From: Pseudomonadota bacterium
GTDB lineage: Bacteria > Pseudomonadota > Gammaproteobacteria > Burkholderiales > JAKAFK01
NCBI GenBank assembly: GCA_021817985.1
Contig: JAKAFK010000020.1
Coordinates: 1 to 51,053, forward strand
Length of the DNA stretch: 51,053 nt
Direction of reading: 5' to 3'
The notes under the pieces were generated by a model. It worked only from the letters and a program-made list of their open reading frames with translations. It was not told the DNA's origin and searched no databases. Below are positions 26,735 through 36,109 of this stretch, piece by piece. The translations under genes were made by a program, and so were the position numbers. How positions within the stretch are numbered: position 1 is the stretch's first letter; each line of letters opens with the position of its first letter.

Positions 26735-27088
26735 TCAGCCGTCCCGGGCCGGGAAATCGAAGAGGATGCGCGGGCTTGGACTTCTCAGCCTGAGCGCTGC
26801 CGTGCGCATCGCCTCCATGCCCAGCATCTCGGCGAAGCCTTCCAGTCCCCGAATGCCGGCAATGCGGCGAAGCAGTTCGGTCCCACCGGCAAGGTCGACG
26901 TTTTCGGGGACGCCGGAATGGGCCTCGGGATGCAGATGGGTGAAGAGGACGTGATTCATGTCGGGAGGCAGCAAGACCTCAAAGGGCCTGCGCTGCTCGA
27001 TGAACGCGCGCATCGCGGCGCAGGCGCCTGCCCGGGTCCAAACCAGCGATGCCACCGGGACGTTGTCCATGGCTTTCGGGACGATCAC
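26735..27088 (-). CDS. Unrecognised 117-residue protein coupled to transaldolase-transketolase
   Basis: I do not recognise this protein. It is soluble with no membrane segment or signal peptide. The middle holds PFEVLLPPDMNHVLFTHLHPEAH, with several His residues, and the C-terminal half looks helical (LAGGTELLRRIAGIRGLEGFAEMLG). Its GTG start overlaps the TGA stop of the transaldolase-transketolase gene (GTGA at 27085-27088), which argues for a real, translationally coupled gene. A chance open frame cannot be excluded. Confidence 0.5.
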   Translation of the reverse strand: MIVPKAMDNVPVASLVWTRAGACAAMRAFIEQRRPFEVLLPPDMNHVLFTHLHPEAHSGVPENVDLAGGTELLRRIAGIRGLEGFAEMLGMEAMRTAALRLRSPSPRILFDFPARDG

Positions 27089-30039
27089 GCGTTTTGCGAG
27101 AGCGCGGACAGCACGCGCGCCTCGATGGCGTGACGGGAGATGCCAAAGCGATCCAGGAGTTCCTGCTCGCCTCCCGAACGCGGCTCCTCGCTGACGGCGA
27201 GCTTATGAACCGTTCCCAGGCCGCTGATGGCCGAGGCCACGGCATCGCCGAGTCCGCCATCCATCCAGTGGTCTTCCACGACGAAAATCGTCGCCGTCTC
27301 GCGCGCGGCGGCCTGCAAGGTCTCGGTATCCAGCGGTTTGACGCAGTATGCGTCGATCACGCGCACCATGACGCCTTTTTGTTTCAAGGCGTCGTGGGCG
27401 GCGAGCGCCTCGTGGACGGTGATGCCCGCGGCGACGAGGGTGGCCCGGTCATGCCCGGAGTGCCGCAAGACCTTGGCGCCGCCCGCGGGAAAGGCTTCGG
27501 CGTTGCCGTAGAGCACCGGCGTGGCCGCGCGCGTGGTACGGAGGTATACGAGGCCTGGGCGAGTGACCGCCTGTTCGGTCACGCGTTCGGCGGATACGGC
27601 GTCGCAGGGATAGAAGATCGTGCTCCCATGGATGGCGCGAAACATCGCCAGATCCTCCAATCCCATCTGCGATGGGCCGTCCTGCCCGATCGAGATGCCG
27701 GCATGGCTGCCGCAGAAGACCAGATGCCAGGGCGCGCTGTGGCCTGCCATGCGGATGAAGTCATACGCACGCGACAGGAAGCAGGCAAAGGTCGCGACGA
27801 TGGGAATCTTGCCGCCAGCCGCCAGTCCCAGGCCGACGCCTGCCATATTCTGTTCGGCGATGTAGCCTTCGAAGAAGCGCGAAGGATAGGCCTTGGCGAA
27901 CGCCTTGGTGCGCGTCGAGTCCTGCACGTCGCCGTCCAGGGCCACGATGTCCGGATACAGCGCGCCCAGTTTATTCAGCGCATGTCCGAAGGCGTCGCGG
28001 GTCGCGACCGGCTGGCCCATGGCGTAGGCCATTTCGATCGGCGGGGCGGCGGCAGGCGCTGCCTGTTCCGGCATGCCGAGGCGCTGAACGACGACCCTCA
28101 TCGGGACTGCCGGCGGCGCTCCCAGTTCGGACAGCGCCCGGGCCATCTCCTCCTGATCGAGGGCCTTGCCGTGCCACCCGGGCGCGCCTTCCAGGAAGGA
28201 TATCCCCTTTCCTTTTTCGGTGCAGGCGATGATGGCGGTCGGTCCATGGGCATGCGCATCGTATAGGGCATCCAGCAGTTCGTTCACGCGGTGCCCATTG
28301 ACCACCTGCGTACGCCAGCCGAACGCGGCGAAGCGGCGCGCCAGCACCTCGGCATCGTGCCGGTACGGCGTCGGGCCGCTTTGGCCGAGCGCGTTGAGGT
28401 CAACGATCGCGATGAGCCGCTGCAGGCGATTGAGTGCGGCGAACTGGGCCGCCTCCCAGACCGATCCTTCCGAACACTCGCCGTCGCCCAGCAGGCAATA
28501 GACGCGGGCATCGATGCCGTCGAGCCGGTTGGCAAGCGCCACGCCGTTGGCTGCGGCGAGGCCCTGCCCCAAGGAACCGGTGGCCACCTTCACCCAGGGG
28601 TTGCGCGGCGTCGGGTGGCCTTCGAGGATGCTGTCGATCCGCCTGAGCGTGAGCAGATCCTCCGTGAGGGCGCCCGCCGCGTGCAGCGCCGCCCACAGGA
28701 TAGGAGCGGCGTGCCCCTTCGACAGGATGAAGGTATCGGTGTCGCGCGCGTGAGGGTCGGACGGATCCCAGCGCATGTCGTGGAAGAACAAGGTGGCCAT
28801 GATTTCCGCGCAGGACAGGCAGGAGGTCGGGTGCCCCGAGCCCGCCGCCGTCGTCATGCGGATGCTGTCGATGCGCAGCAGTCGGGCCATCTCCCGCAGG
28901 GGCTCCTCGTCGCTCCGGTTGAGCCGCCTTTGGCGCTGGAGGTCCAGATTCCTCATCAGCTGATCGTAGGGGTCGATGAACTTCTGGATGCCTTCGTTCT
29001 CCAGCTGCGATGTCACCAGATGGATATCGATGCCGAGGGTGGCGAGCTGCTCCAAGGCCTGCCGGGCGTCGTCCACACCTTGTGCGAGGGTCTCGCCTAC
29101 GGTTCCGTGGCTGGCAAACGCCGCGATGGTCTCCGGCGGCATCGTGTTGATCGTGTGCGGCCCGATCAACGGCTCGACGTAGAAGGTATCGGGATAGGCG
29201 GGGTTCTTGGCGCTCGTACTCGCCCAGAGCAGGCGTTGCGGTCGGGCGCCTTGCGCGCTCAGGTCCTTCCAGCGCGGGCTTTCCAGCATCGCCTGGAAGC
29301 TCGCATAGGCAAGTTTGGCATTGGCGATGGCCGCGTGCCCGAGCAGGCTTTCGGGCATGCGATTATCCCGGGGATGGCCCGGCCGTGTGCGATGCGCGAG
29401 CAACTCGTCGACCAGCGTGTCGATGCGGCTCAGGAAGAAGCTCGCGACCGAGTGAATGTTCTGGAGGGGGTGGCCGGCATGCAATCGCCGCTCCAGCGCC
29501 CGCATGTAGGTCTGCGCCACAGCCTCGTAGCGCTCGATTGCGAACAGCAAGGTGATGTTGACGTTGATCCCGCGAACGAGCAATTCCTCGACCGCCACCA
29601 GGCCCTCGGTCGTGCCGGGGATCTTGATGAGGAGATTCGGCCGCCCGACCATCTGGGCAAGGCGCTGGGCTTCGTTGATCGAGCCTTGCGCATCGCGTGC
29701 CAGATGGGGCGAGACTTCCAGGCTCACGTAACCGTCCGCGCCGGCGGTGCGCTCATAAACCGGCCGCAGGACGTCGCACGCCTGGCGCACGTCGGTCGTG
29801 GTGAGCTCGTCGTAGATGGCTTCCGTGGTGAGATGGTGGTCGGCGCCTTGCTCGATCTGGCTGCGATACTCGTCGCTGCCCAAGATCGCCTTGTTGAAAA
29901 TGGCCGGGTTCGACGTGACCCCGCCCAGGCCTTCGTACTCCACGCGGCGGGCGAGTTCGCCTTGCGTCAGCAGGGCGCGGGTCAGATTGTCGAGCCAGTA
30001 GCTCTGGCCGTGTTCCTTCAGCATGAGAAGCGGATTCAT
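27085..30039 (-). CDS. Fused transaldolase-transketolase
   Basis: One 984-residue chain carries both non-oxidative pentose-phosphate enzymes. Residues 1-365 are a transaldolase of the TalB/Tal type, with TSNPAIF and the Schiff-base Lys139 in LLIKIPGTTEG. A short linker (about 366-385) rich in Gln, Arg and Asn leads to a transketolase (386-984) with SGHPTSCLS, the thiamine-diphosphate motif GDGECSEG (518-525) to Asn549, and AEQNMAG holding the cofactor-activating Glu. Linking them would allow direct exchange among sedoheptulose-7-P, fructose-6-P and erythrose-4-P. ATG 30037-30039 has AGGAG 6 bases upstream; the open frame extends 30 codons further without homology. Confidence 0.9.
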   Translation of the reverse strand: MNPLLMLKEHGQSYWLDNLTRALLTQGELARRVEYEGLGGVTSNPAIFNKAILGSDEYRSQIEQGADHHLTTEAIYDELTTTDVRQACDVLRPVYERTAGADGYVSLEVSPHLARDAQGSINEAQRLAQMVGRPNLLIKIPGTTEGLVAVEELLVRGINVNITLLFAIERYEAVAQTYMRALERRLHAGHPLQNIHSVASFFLSRIDTLVDELLAHRTRPGHPRDNRMPESLLGHAAIANAKLAYASFQAMLESPRWKDLSAQGARPQRLLWASTSAKNPAYPDTFYVEPLIGPHTINTMPPETIAAFASHGTVGETLAQGVDDARQALEQLATLGIDIHLVTSQLENEGIQKFIDPYDQLMRNLDLQRQRRLNRSDEEPLREMARLLRIDSIRMTTAAGSGHPTSCLSCAEIMATLFFHDMRWDPSDPHARDTDTFILSKGHAAPILWAALHAAGALTEDLLTLRRIDSILEGHPTPRNPWVKVATGSLGQGLAAANGVALANRLDGIDARVYCLLGDGECSEGSVWEAAQFAALNRLQRLIAIVDLNALGQSGPTPYRHDAEVLARRFAAFGWRTQVVNGHRVNELLDALYDAHAHGPTAIIACTEKGKGISFLEGAPGWHGKALDQEEMARALSELGAPPAVPMRVVVQRLGMPEQAAPAAAPPIEMAYAMGQPVATRDAFGHALNKLGALYPDIVALDGDVQDSTRTKAFAKAYPSRFFEGYIAEQNMAGVGLGLAAGGKIPIVATFACFLSRAYDFIRMAGHSAPWHLVFCGSHAGISIGQDGPSQMGLEDLAMFRAIHGSTIFYPCDAVSAERVTEQAVTRPGLVYLRTTRAATPVLYGNAEAFPAGGAKVLRHSGHDRATLVAAGITVHEALAAHDALKQKGVMVRVIDAYCVKPLDTETLQAAARETATIFVVEDHWMDGGLGDAVASAISGLGTVHKLAVSEEPRSGGEQELLDRFGISRHAIEARVLSALSQNA

Positions 30040-30153
30040 CCTGAACTCCTGAAGAACACAGAGGTGAACGGTCGGCCGGATGAGCGGTTTTTGCGCGGCA
30101 GGCTGTGATGCGTTGATCGCGGTGCGCACGCGTCAGGCGGCTTCGCGAATGGT

Positions 30154-30170
30154 TATACTCTTAGAGTATA
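30154..30170. promoter_or_regulatory. Perfect inverted repeat between the tal-tkt and nicotinamidase genes
   Basis: The sequence TATACTCTTAGAGTATA is a 7+7 bp dyad with a 3-base centre, in the 226-bp divergent gap between the tal-tkt start (30039) and the nicotinamidase start (30266). Each arm contains a -10-like hexamer (TATACT on both strands, TATAGA overlapping). Good -35 hexamers are not seen, which would fit activator-dependent or repressed promoters sharing one operator. Confidence 0.45.
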
Positions 30171-30265
30171 GAACAGGTGTTTCGCACGAACAGTCAAGGA
30201 CGGGCGCCGCGTTGCGGCGGGAGCGATTCGATGGGAACTGCGCAACCGGGCGGCCGAAAGCGGGC

Positions 30266-30949
30266 ATGGCCAAGATGGCGACGATCTCTCTGGCCGATGT
30301 GATCTGGCCCCAGGCCTGCCTGGTCGTGACCGACGTCCAGGTGGATTTCCTTCCCGGCGGCGCGTTGCCGGTGCCGGAGGGCAACCAGTTGCTGCCGGTC
30401 GTGCGCGCCCTCATGGAGTCGGAGCGCTTCGGCCTCCTCGTGGCCACGCAGGATTGGCATCCGCCCGATCACGTTTCCTTTGCCAGCAGCCATCCGGGCC
30501 GTCTCGCCTATGACGTCGTCGACCTGTACGGGCACAGCCAGGTGCTCTGGCCGGATCATTGCGTGCAAGGCTCGTCGGGCGCCCGGTTGCACCCGTATCT
30601 GCCCTGGGTGCGTTGCGCGGCGATCATCCGCAAGGGGATGGATCGGTCGGTCGATTCGTACAGCACCTTCCGGAACAATTGGGACGCCTCGGGCCACCGC
30701 GCGTCGACGGGCCTGGTGGAGTATCTGCGGGGGCGCGGCGTGCTCGATGTCTTCCTTTGCGGGCTGACGCGCGAATTCTGCGTCAAATGGAGCGCGGAAG
30801 ATGCGGCCCAGGCGGGCTTCCGCGTCTGGGTGGTGTGGGACGCAACGCGGGCACTAGACCCCACGACGGACCAGGGCATCGCGACCGCGCTGAAGGGACT
30901 GGGCGTTGGCATCGTCCGCTTCGCCGAACTTCAGGCCGCGGCGGGCTAA
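30266..30949 (+). CDS. pncA: Nicotinamidase, isochorismatase-like family
   Basis: The 227-residue protein should hydrolyse nicotinamide to nicotinate for NAD salvage. It has the catalytic Asp in VVTDVQVDFLPGG, the metal motif TQDWHPPDH, the WPDHCVQGS segment, Lys in IIRKGMDRSVDSYS, and the nucleophile Cys in GLTREFCVK. ATG 30266 lacks a strong ribosome binding site; ATG 30275 is a close alternative. It is divergent from the tal-tkt gene. Confidence 0.88.
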   Translation: MAKMATISLADVIWPQACLVVTDVQVDFLPGGALPVPEGNQLLPVVRALMESERFGLLVATQDWHPPDHVSFASSHPGRLAYDVVDLYGHSQVLWPDHCVQGSSGARLHPYLPWVRCAAIIRKGMDRSVDSYSTFRNNWDASGHRASTGLVEYLRGRGVLDVFLCGLTREFCVKWSAEDAAQAGFRVWVVWDATRALDPTTDQGIATALKGLGVGIVRFAELQAAAG

Positions 30950-30977
30950 CGTCGCTCCGCCGCAAGAACCCATGGCC

Positions 30978-30992
30978 CCGCGCTGTGCGCGG
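30978..30992 (+). terminator. Short GC-rich hairpin after the nicotinamidase gene
   Basis: CCGCGC and GCGCGG pair across a TGT loop 28 bases past the stop. There is no T-tract. TATACT at 31001-31006 just beyond could be a -10 for the following ftsH gene, though no fitting -35 is present. Confidence 0.35.
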
Positions 30993-31218
30993 ATGCGCTC
31001 TATACTGGAAATATTCGATGTTGTGCCGCCGGAGGCCGTCCGAGAAGTCACGCGTGTCCGCGATGGGGAAATTGGTCGGCGCGAGGGGTCCTGTTCCTGA
31101 GGGGCTGCCCTTCGGTCATAAGCCACGCGGACCGGGAAGCCTCCTTCCGCGCGGCGGGATCCGGTGAACACGACGCGCGGGCGCTTTTGTTCCCTGTTGC
31201 CGAAGAGGGGTGCACGGT

Positions 31219-33096
31219 ATGGCCGAGCCAAGCACCGAGGGTCCCCGGGCGGGACCCGGTTCGCCGGGGAAGTGGTCGTTCGTCTGGTGGCTCGTGGCCG
31301 CCGTCTTGGCCATGGCGTACGTGCAGTACCTGGCGCAGGAAGGGGCGGCGCCCGATATTTCATACACCGCGTTCAAGCAGGACGTCGCGCAGGACCAGGT
31401 TGCATCGATCGTCCTCACCGGGCACCGGGTCGACGGTGTATTTCGCGCCCCCGCGGGGAAAAAGCCAACGCGCTTTGCCACGGTCATCCCGGCCATCCCG
31501 GATGCTGGATTGATGGGGCTTCTCGAGCAGCACCATGTGGCGATTTCTGCCCAACCTCCCCGGCATTGGGGGTTAGGCGAACTGTTGCTCGGCCTGCTGC
31601 CGTGGATGGCGCTCGGCCTGCTGTTTTATTGGGGGATGCGCCGCTTGCGCGACGGCATGCCGGGTGCCGGCGGGGGGCTTTTCAGCTTTGGGAAATCGCG
31701 CGCCAAGCGTTTCGAGAAGGGGACGACGTCGGTGACCTTCGCGGACGTGGCGGGGCTCGACGAGGCCAAACAGGATCTTCGGGAGGTCATCGGGTATCTG
31801 AAGGAACCTGAACGCTATCAGGCGCTGGGGGCCAAGATTCCCCGCGGCCTCCTCCTGATGGGGCCGCCCGGCACCGGAAAGACACTGCTGGCCAAGGCCG
31901 TGGCGGGGGAGGCGGAGGTCCCGTTTTTCAGCATCAGCGGCTCTGAATTCATCGAAATGTTTGTCGGCGTGGGCGCGGCACGGGTGCGTGACATGTTTGA
32001 GAGCGCCAAGCGGGAAGCGCCGGCCGTCATTTTCATCGACGAGATCGATTCCGTCGGACGGGCCCGCGGCACCGGGTTGGGGGGCGGTCACGACGAGCGC
32101 GAACAGACGCTCAACCAGATCCTGTCCGAGATGGACGGCTTCGCGCCCCATGAGGCGGTCGTGGTGCTGGCCGCGACCAACCGCCCGGACGTCCTGGACT
32201 CCGCGTTGCTCAGGCCCGGCCGGTTCGATCGCAAGCTCACGCTGGACTTGCCCGAGAAGGCGGCGCGGCAGAAAATTCTGGCCGTGCACACGCGACATGT
32301 CCCCTTGGCCCCGGATGTGGATTTGGCGGCCATGGCCGCGCGGACCGTGGGTTTCTCAGGGGCGGAGCTGGAAAACCTCGTCAACGAAGGGGCGCTCCTT
32401 GCGGCCAGGGACCGCCGCTCGACGGTCGATGGCGCCTCCTTCGAGAAGGCGCGCGACAAGATCTTGCTGGGCGCTCCGCGCGAATCGATCCGCAACGAGG
32501 AGGAGAAGCGCATCGTCGCCTACCATGAGGCCGGACATGCCTTGCTGGCGAGCCTGCTGCCCGGGACGGATCCGCTGGAAAAGGTGACGATCATCCCGCG
32601 CGGCCGGTCGCTGGGCGCCACCGAACAGACGCCAGAGGAAGAGCGGCACAATCTCCGGCGAAGCTACCTGCTCTCGCGCTTGGGCGTGATGCTGGGCGGG
32701 CGAATCGCCGAGCGCCTCGTGTTCGGGGAGGTCTCTTCCGGGGCGGAGGAGGATTTGGTCCAAGCCACGCAGCTGGCGCAGCGGATGGTCGCGCGGTGGG
32801 GCATGAGCGAGCGCCTGGGGGCGGCCGCCTTTCGCCATGCCGAGGCGCATGTTTTCCTGGGGCGAGACGTGGCCCAGCCGCGCGACTTCAGCGAGCACAC
32901 CGCCCGGTTGATCGACGATGAGGTGCGCTCGCTTCTGGCCGGCGTAGAGGACCATGCGGTGCGCCTGCTGGGCGCGCATCGTGGGGCACTGGACGCGGTC
33001 GCCGGCGGGCTTCTCGAGCGGGAGACGCTGTCCGCCGAGGAGGTCCGACGGACCCTCTCCGCCGAGCCGGCGAACACCTTGGAAGCGGCGCGATGA
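31219..33096 (+). CDS. ftsH: FtsH-family membrane AAA+ zinc metalloprotease (paralogue type)
   Basis: This 625-residue hexameric protease extracts and degrades membrane proteins. Two transmembrane helices (about 20-38 and 120-140) flank a small periplasmic domain. The AAA+ part has Walker A GPPGTGKT (215-222), Walker B IFIDEID (271-277) and RPGRFDR; the protease has HEAGH (436-440) and a later Asp ligand in EEDLVQAT. The setting beside an M50 protease gene, not beside rlmE/ftsJ and folP, suggests an accessory FtsH rather than the housekeeping copy. ATG 31219 follows GAGGGG by 9 bases. The stop overlaps the next ATG (ATGA). Confidence 0.9.
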   Translation: MAEPSTEGPRAGPGSPGKWSFVWWLVAAVLAMAYVQYLAQEGAAPDISYTAFKQDVAQDQVASIVLTGHRVDGVFRAPAGKKPTRFATVIPAIPDAGLMGLLEQHHVAISAQPPRHWGLGELLLGLLPWMALGLLFYWGMRRLRDGMPGAGGGLFSFGKSRAKRFEKGTTSVTFADVAGLDEAKQDLREVIGYLKEPERYQALGAKIPRGLLLMGPPGTGKTLLAKAVAGEAEVPFFSISGSEFIEMFVGVGAARVRDMFESAKREAPAVIFIDEIDSVGRARGTGLGGGHDEREQTLNQILSEMDGFAPHEAVVVLAATNRPDVLDSALLRPGRFDRKLTLDLPEKAARQKILAVHTRHVPLAPDVDLAAMAARTVGFSGAELENLVNEGALLAARDRRSTVDGASFEKARDKILLGAPRESIRNEEEKRIVAYHEAGHALLASLLPGTDPLEKVTIIPRGRSLGATEQTPEEERHNLRRSYLLSRLGVMLGGRIAERLVFGEVSSGAEEDLVQATQLAQRMVARWGMSERLGAAAFRHAEAHVFLGRDVAQPRDFSEHTARLIDDEVRSLLAGVEDHAVRLLGAHRGALDAVAGGLLERETLSAEEVRRTLSAEPANTLEAAR

Positions 33097-34217
33097 TCGG
33101 CAAGTCCATCACCATCTTCAGGTTGCTCGGGTTCCAGGTCAAGGTCGATGCGAGCTGGCTCCTGCTCGCCGTGCTTGTGACCTGGACGCTCGCCGTGGGC
33201 GTCTTCCCGTCCACGGCGCCCCATCTCCCGCAGGCGGCATATTGGTGGATGGGGATTGGCGGCACACTCGGGCTCCTGGTGTCGATCGTCTTCCACGAAT
33301 TGTGCCACTCGCTCGTCGCGCGCCATTTCGGGCTGCCCATGCGCGGCATCACGCTTTTCATCTTCGGCGGCGTGGCGGAGATGGAAGACGAACCGCCCAG
33401 CGCGCGTGCCGAGTTTCTCATGGCGGGCATCGGGCCGCTGGCCAGCATTGCGATCGCCCTGGTGCTCTATGGGGTGAGCGCGGCCGGCCGTTCGCTCTCG
33501 TGGGCACTGCCGGTGCTCGCGGTGACCCACTATTTGGCCTACCTCAACTTGATCCTTGCGTTTTTCAATCTCGTGCCGGCCTTTCCGCTGGACGGCGGGC
33601 GCATGCTGCGCGCGACCTTGTGGGGCTATCAGGGCGACATGGAGAGGGCCACCCGCATCTCGTCACAGATCGGCGTGGGGTTTGGCATCGCGCTGATTGT
33701 TCTGGGGCTGTTCGCGGTCCTCGAAGGCAACCTCATCGGCGGCATCTGGTGGTTCCTGATTGGGATGTTTGTGCGCATCGCGGCCAAGAGCGCTTATCAA
33801 CAGCTGCTCGTGCGCGATGCCATCGAACGGGAGCCGGTCAGCCGGTTCATGAACCGGACGCCGGTGACGGTCCCGGCTGGCATCAGCGTGCAGCAGCTCG
33901 TCGATGACTACATGTATCGCTATCACTTCAAGATGTTTCCGGTGGTCGATGGCGATGCGCTGGTCGGCTGCGTGACGACAACGGAAGTCAAGTCGCTCGC
34001 GCACGCGCAATGGCCGCAGTTGACCGTCAGGGACATCCTGGTGCAGTGCTCCCCCGATTCGGCCGTCTCCCCGAGCACCAGTGCGCTGGCAGCGCTCTCC
34101 AGCATGAGCCGCAGCGGGCGCAGTCGGCTCATGGTCGTCGATCAAGGCCGCCTCGTCGGGATCCTTTCACTCAAGGATCTGATGGATTTCCTCGCCATCA
34201 GGCTGGAGTTGAAATAG
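33093..34217 (+). CDS. Site-2-type M50 intramembrane metalloprotease with CBS pair
   Basis: This 374-residue protein has about six membrane segments in the first 225 residues. The zinc motif is FHELCH (His68, Glu69, His72), with the third ligand in FPLDGGR (Asp167). The soluble C-terminal part (about 230-374) holds two CBS domains, which usually sense adenine nucleotides. It lacks the PDZ domain of RseP. Four-base overlap with ftsH makes the two proteases a coupled pair; a joint role in membrane protein turnover or stress signalling is inferred. Confidence 0.88.
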   Translation: MIGKSITIFRLLGFQVKVDASWLLLAVLVTWTLAVGVFPSTAPHLPQAAYWWMGIGGTLGLLVSIVFHELCHSLVARHFGLPMRGITLFIFGGVAEMEDEPPSARAEFLMAGIGPLASIAIALVLYGVSAAGRSLSWALPVLAVTHYLAYLNLILAFFNLVPAFPLDGGRMLRATLWGYQGDMERATRISSQIGVGFGIALIVLGLFAVLEGNLIGGIWWFLIGMFVRIAAKSAYQQLLVRDAIEREPVSRFMNRTPVTVPAGISVQQLVDDYMYRYHFKMFPVVDGDALVGCVTTTEVKSLAHAQWPQLTVRDILVQCSPDSAVSPSTSALAALSSMSRSGRSRLMVVDQGRLVGILSLKDLMDFLAIRLELK

Positions 34218-34681
34218 CGTGCCGCACCACCGGATGCCCGCGGCCGCAATTCGATCTTGTCCCTGAAAACGCGTCCCGCACAGGACGCGTTCATCGCCGT
34301 GAGGGGCAGGCTTGAAGCGCCGCATCTCGTTGCCGCAAAGCTTCCGACGTGATGATCGATTCCGGGCGGGGATGGTGAGCGGATTCGGGACGGTTTTGGT
34401 ATTCCGCAGAGGGCGACCGAAAACCCCATGGGATTTGGGGTGCGCACCGCATGTGACCGCCGCAGGGAAGCAGGATGGCTTGCCCCCGCGGCGGAGAGTA
34501 CCGGCAGCACCGCTATCCTAGATATCCCAATGCCTCTCGGCACCGAACACCCTTAGACCGGACGCTTTGCGCCCCCGCCTTTGGGCGAGTTTGCTCTTTG
34601 ACGGCACACTTTCAATATAGCAGACGGACGCGCACATTCAAGTTCTCGGGTTCAACACGGATAGGGTGCCGGGCCGACGAA
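34218..34681. other. 464-bp intergenic region downstream of the protease pair
   Basis: No credible gene is present; short open frames here lack ribosome binding sites and family features. It holds the inverted repeat at 34268-34291, a weaker ACCCCA/TGGGGT hairpin near 34423-34441, and an AT-richer strip around 34590-34625. It lies between the M50 gene and the end of the minus-strand DUF2459 gene. Confidence 0.45.
34268..34291 (+). terminator. 9-bp hairpin after the protease operon
   Basis: AACGCGTCC (34268-34276) and GGACGCGTT (34283-34291) pair across a 6-base loop, 51 bases past the M50 stop, flanked by AAA on the left and TTC on the right. A factor-assisted or weak intrinsic terminator is likely. 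Confidence 0.5.
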
Positions 34682-35413
34682 TCAGCCGGAACATGGCGGC
34701 AGGGTCCTCAGCTGGTCCATCACCTGGGGCGCGAACACCACGCCGCGCGCATGCACCGGCAGGCCGCCCGCGCGCAGGGCTGCAGCCACCCAGGTGTTGC
34801 AGGTATGGAGCACGTCGTACGTCCCCGTCGATGCAAAGAACTCGCTGTTCGTCGACGCACCCGGCCCGACGGGCACCAGATCTTCGGCAGGCCCCCTTAT
34901 GAAATAGCCGCTCAGATCCTCCGCGAGGCGATGCATGCCGCGGCGCGGAAGACATAGCCAGCGGATGCGGGCGCCATAGAGGGCAGGCGATCGGTCGGGA
35001 AAGTGGCGCAGGCCTTGTACCAGGAGTATGCTCCGCGAAGGCGCCAGGGCGGCCAAGGCCGCGCCCAAGCCGGGGTTGGGGGCCATGTAGAAGCGCCGGT
35101 TTCCCCAGCCGATCAGCAGATAGCGTGCATGTGGAAACCAATGGCGCAGCTTCGGCAACACGCGTGCGAGCGACTGGGGGCGGACGATGAGGCCGGTGTG
35201 CCAGCCTTCGTCGGCCACCGCCACCGCGGCGCTGGCCGACGCCGCGGAACGGCGCGCCTGCGGGGAGGGCGTCAAAGCCCCCGAGCCTGCCGATGGGGTC
35301 ACGAGCAGCAGCGAGACGACGGCCGCGATGCCGGCTCGCGCCCGGCGGCCCCGTTGGCGACCGGATAACGTCCGCGCCATGGCCTGAAGTTCCATCCCCG
35401 TTGCATGATCCAC
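34682..35413 (-). CDS. DUF2459-family secreted protein
   Basis: The 243-residue product (from GTG 35413) has an arginine-rich N-terminus and a hydrophobic signal segment, then the DUF2459 core with EGWHTGLIV near its start, LLIGWGNRRFYM, and a C-terminal YDVLHTCNTWVAAALRAGGLPV with a conserved His and Cys. The His/Cys pattern suggests a cysteine-hydrolase fold, but no activity is known to me. ATG at 35395 or 35380 in the same frame may be the true start; 35380 gives a compact twin-Arg-containing signal. Confidence 0.7.
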   Translation of the reverse strand: MDHATGMELQAMARTLSGRQRGRRARAGIAAVVSLLLVTPSAGSGALTPSPQARRSAASASAAVAVADEGWHTGLIVRPQSLARVLPKLRHWFPHARYLLIGWGNRRFYMAPNPGLGAALAALAPSRSILLVQGLRHFPDRSPALYGARIRWLCLPRRGMHRLAEDLSGYFIRGPAEDLVPVGPGASTNSEFFASTGTYDVLHTCNTWVAAALRAGGLPVHARGVVFAPQVMDQLRTLPPCSG

Positions 35414-35566
35414 CCTGTTCCCATTCTAGACTGACAGACCGCCTTGCGCGCCGGGCGATCCGCGCGTCCGCGCCGGTTTTTGCGCAGGGGTTTGCAAACA
35501 GCATGCGGCCATGCTAGCACTAGGGTGTTGCGGTCCAATGGACCGTCTGACGGCAAAGGAGCGGAC

Positions 35567-36109
35567 ATGCGCAAGTCATCACGATGGACGAGCCTGGGGC
35601 TCGTGGCGACGATAACGTTGGGCGGACTCTATCCGCTCATGGGTTTCGCCGATACGACGGGCGGCGCGTCCCCGCCACCGGCAGGCACGGCGGCACGAGG
35701 ATGGAGGCCGGGGTGTGGTGGGCGCCAGAAGGCTATGTGGGGGCCGGGCGCAGGGATGATGGGCGGGGCGGTCGCTTTCGGCGAACTCCATCTCACAGCG
35801 GCTCAGCAACGGCAGATCGAGCAGATCCAACGCTCATTGTGGCAGAAGGTCAGGCCGCTCATGCGGGACATGTTTCGTGAGCGCGCGTCGCTGCAGGACA
35901 TGTACCTGGCCAAGACCCCGAATGCCTCGGACATCAAAGCCGCCTATGGGCGTCTGCAGGATATTCGCCGGCGAATTTTCGATGCGCGCGTCGACGGCTA
36001 TGCGCGCATGGCCAACGTCCTGACGCCCGAGCAGCGGAAGGAACTCGGGGCCTGGCGCGCAAACTGGGGCGGCGGTCACGGGAGGGGCGGGATGATGGGG
36101 GGGTGGTAG
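35567..36109 (+). CDS. Spy/CpxP-like periplasmic LTxxQ protein
   Basis: The 180-residue protein has a signal peptide (about 1-28, cleaved after GFA), then a Gly/Met-rich stretch, and a helical core with two family signatures, LTAAQQRQIEQIQ and LTPEQRKELGAW. Spy/CpxP proteins are periplasmic chaperones or metal/stress sensors. The tail ends in GGHGRGGMMGGW, a His/Met-rich form that could bind copper. AAAGGAG precedes the ATG by 5 bases. Confidence 0.75.
   Translation: MRKSSRWTSLGLVATITLGGLYPLMGFADTTGGASPPPAGTAARGWRPGCGGRQKAMWGPGAGMMGGAVAFGELHLTAAQQRQIEQIQRSLWQKVRPLMRDMFRERASLQDMYLAKTPNASDIKAAYGRLQDIRRRIFDARVDGYARMANVLTPEQRKELGAWRANWGGGHGRGGMMGGW

Noticed and set aside
31219-34217. Complete transmissible stress-tolerance island around ftsH
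   Set aside because: No Hsp20, ClpK/ClpG, YfdX, HdeD or thioredoxin genes flank the pair and there is no mobile element, so only the protease pair is supported.
34312-34521. 69-codon plus-strand frame in the gap after the M50 gene
   Set aside because: No ribosome binding site, no family pattern and an Arg/Pro-rich composition typical of random high-GC frames.
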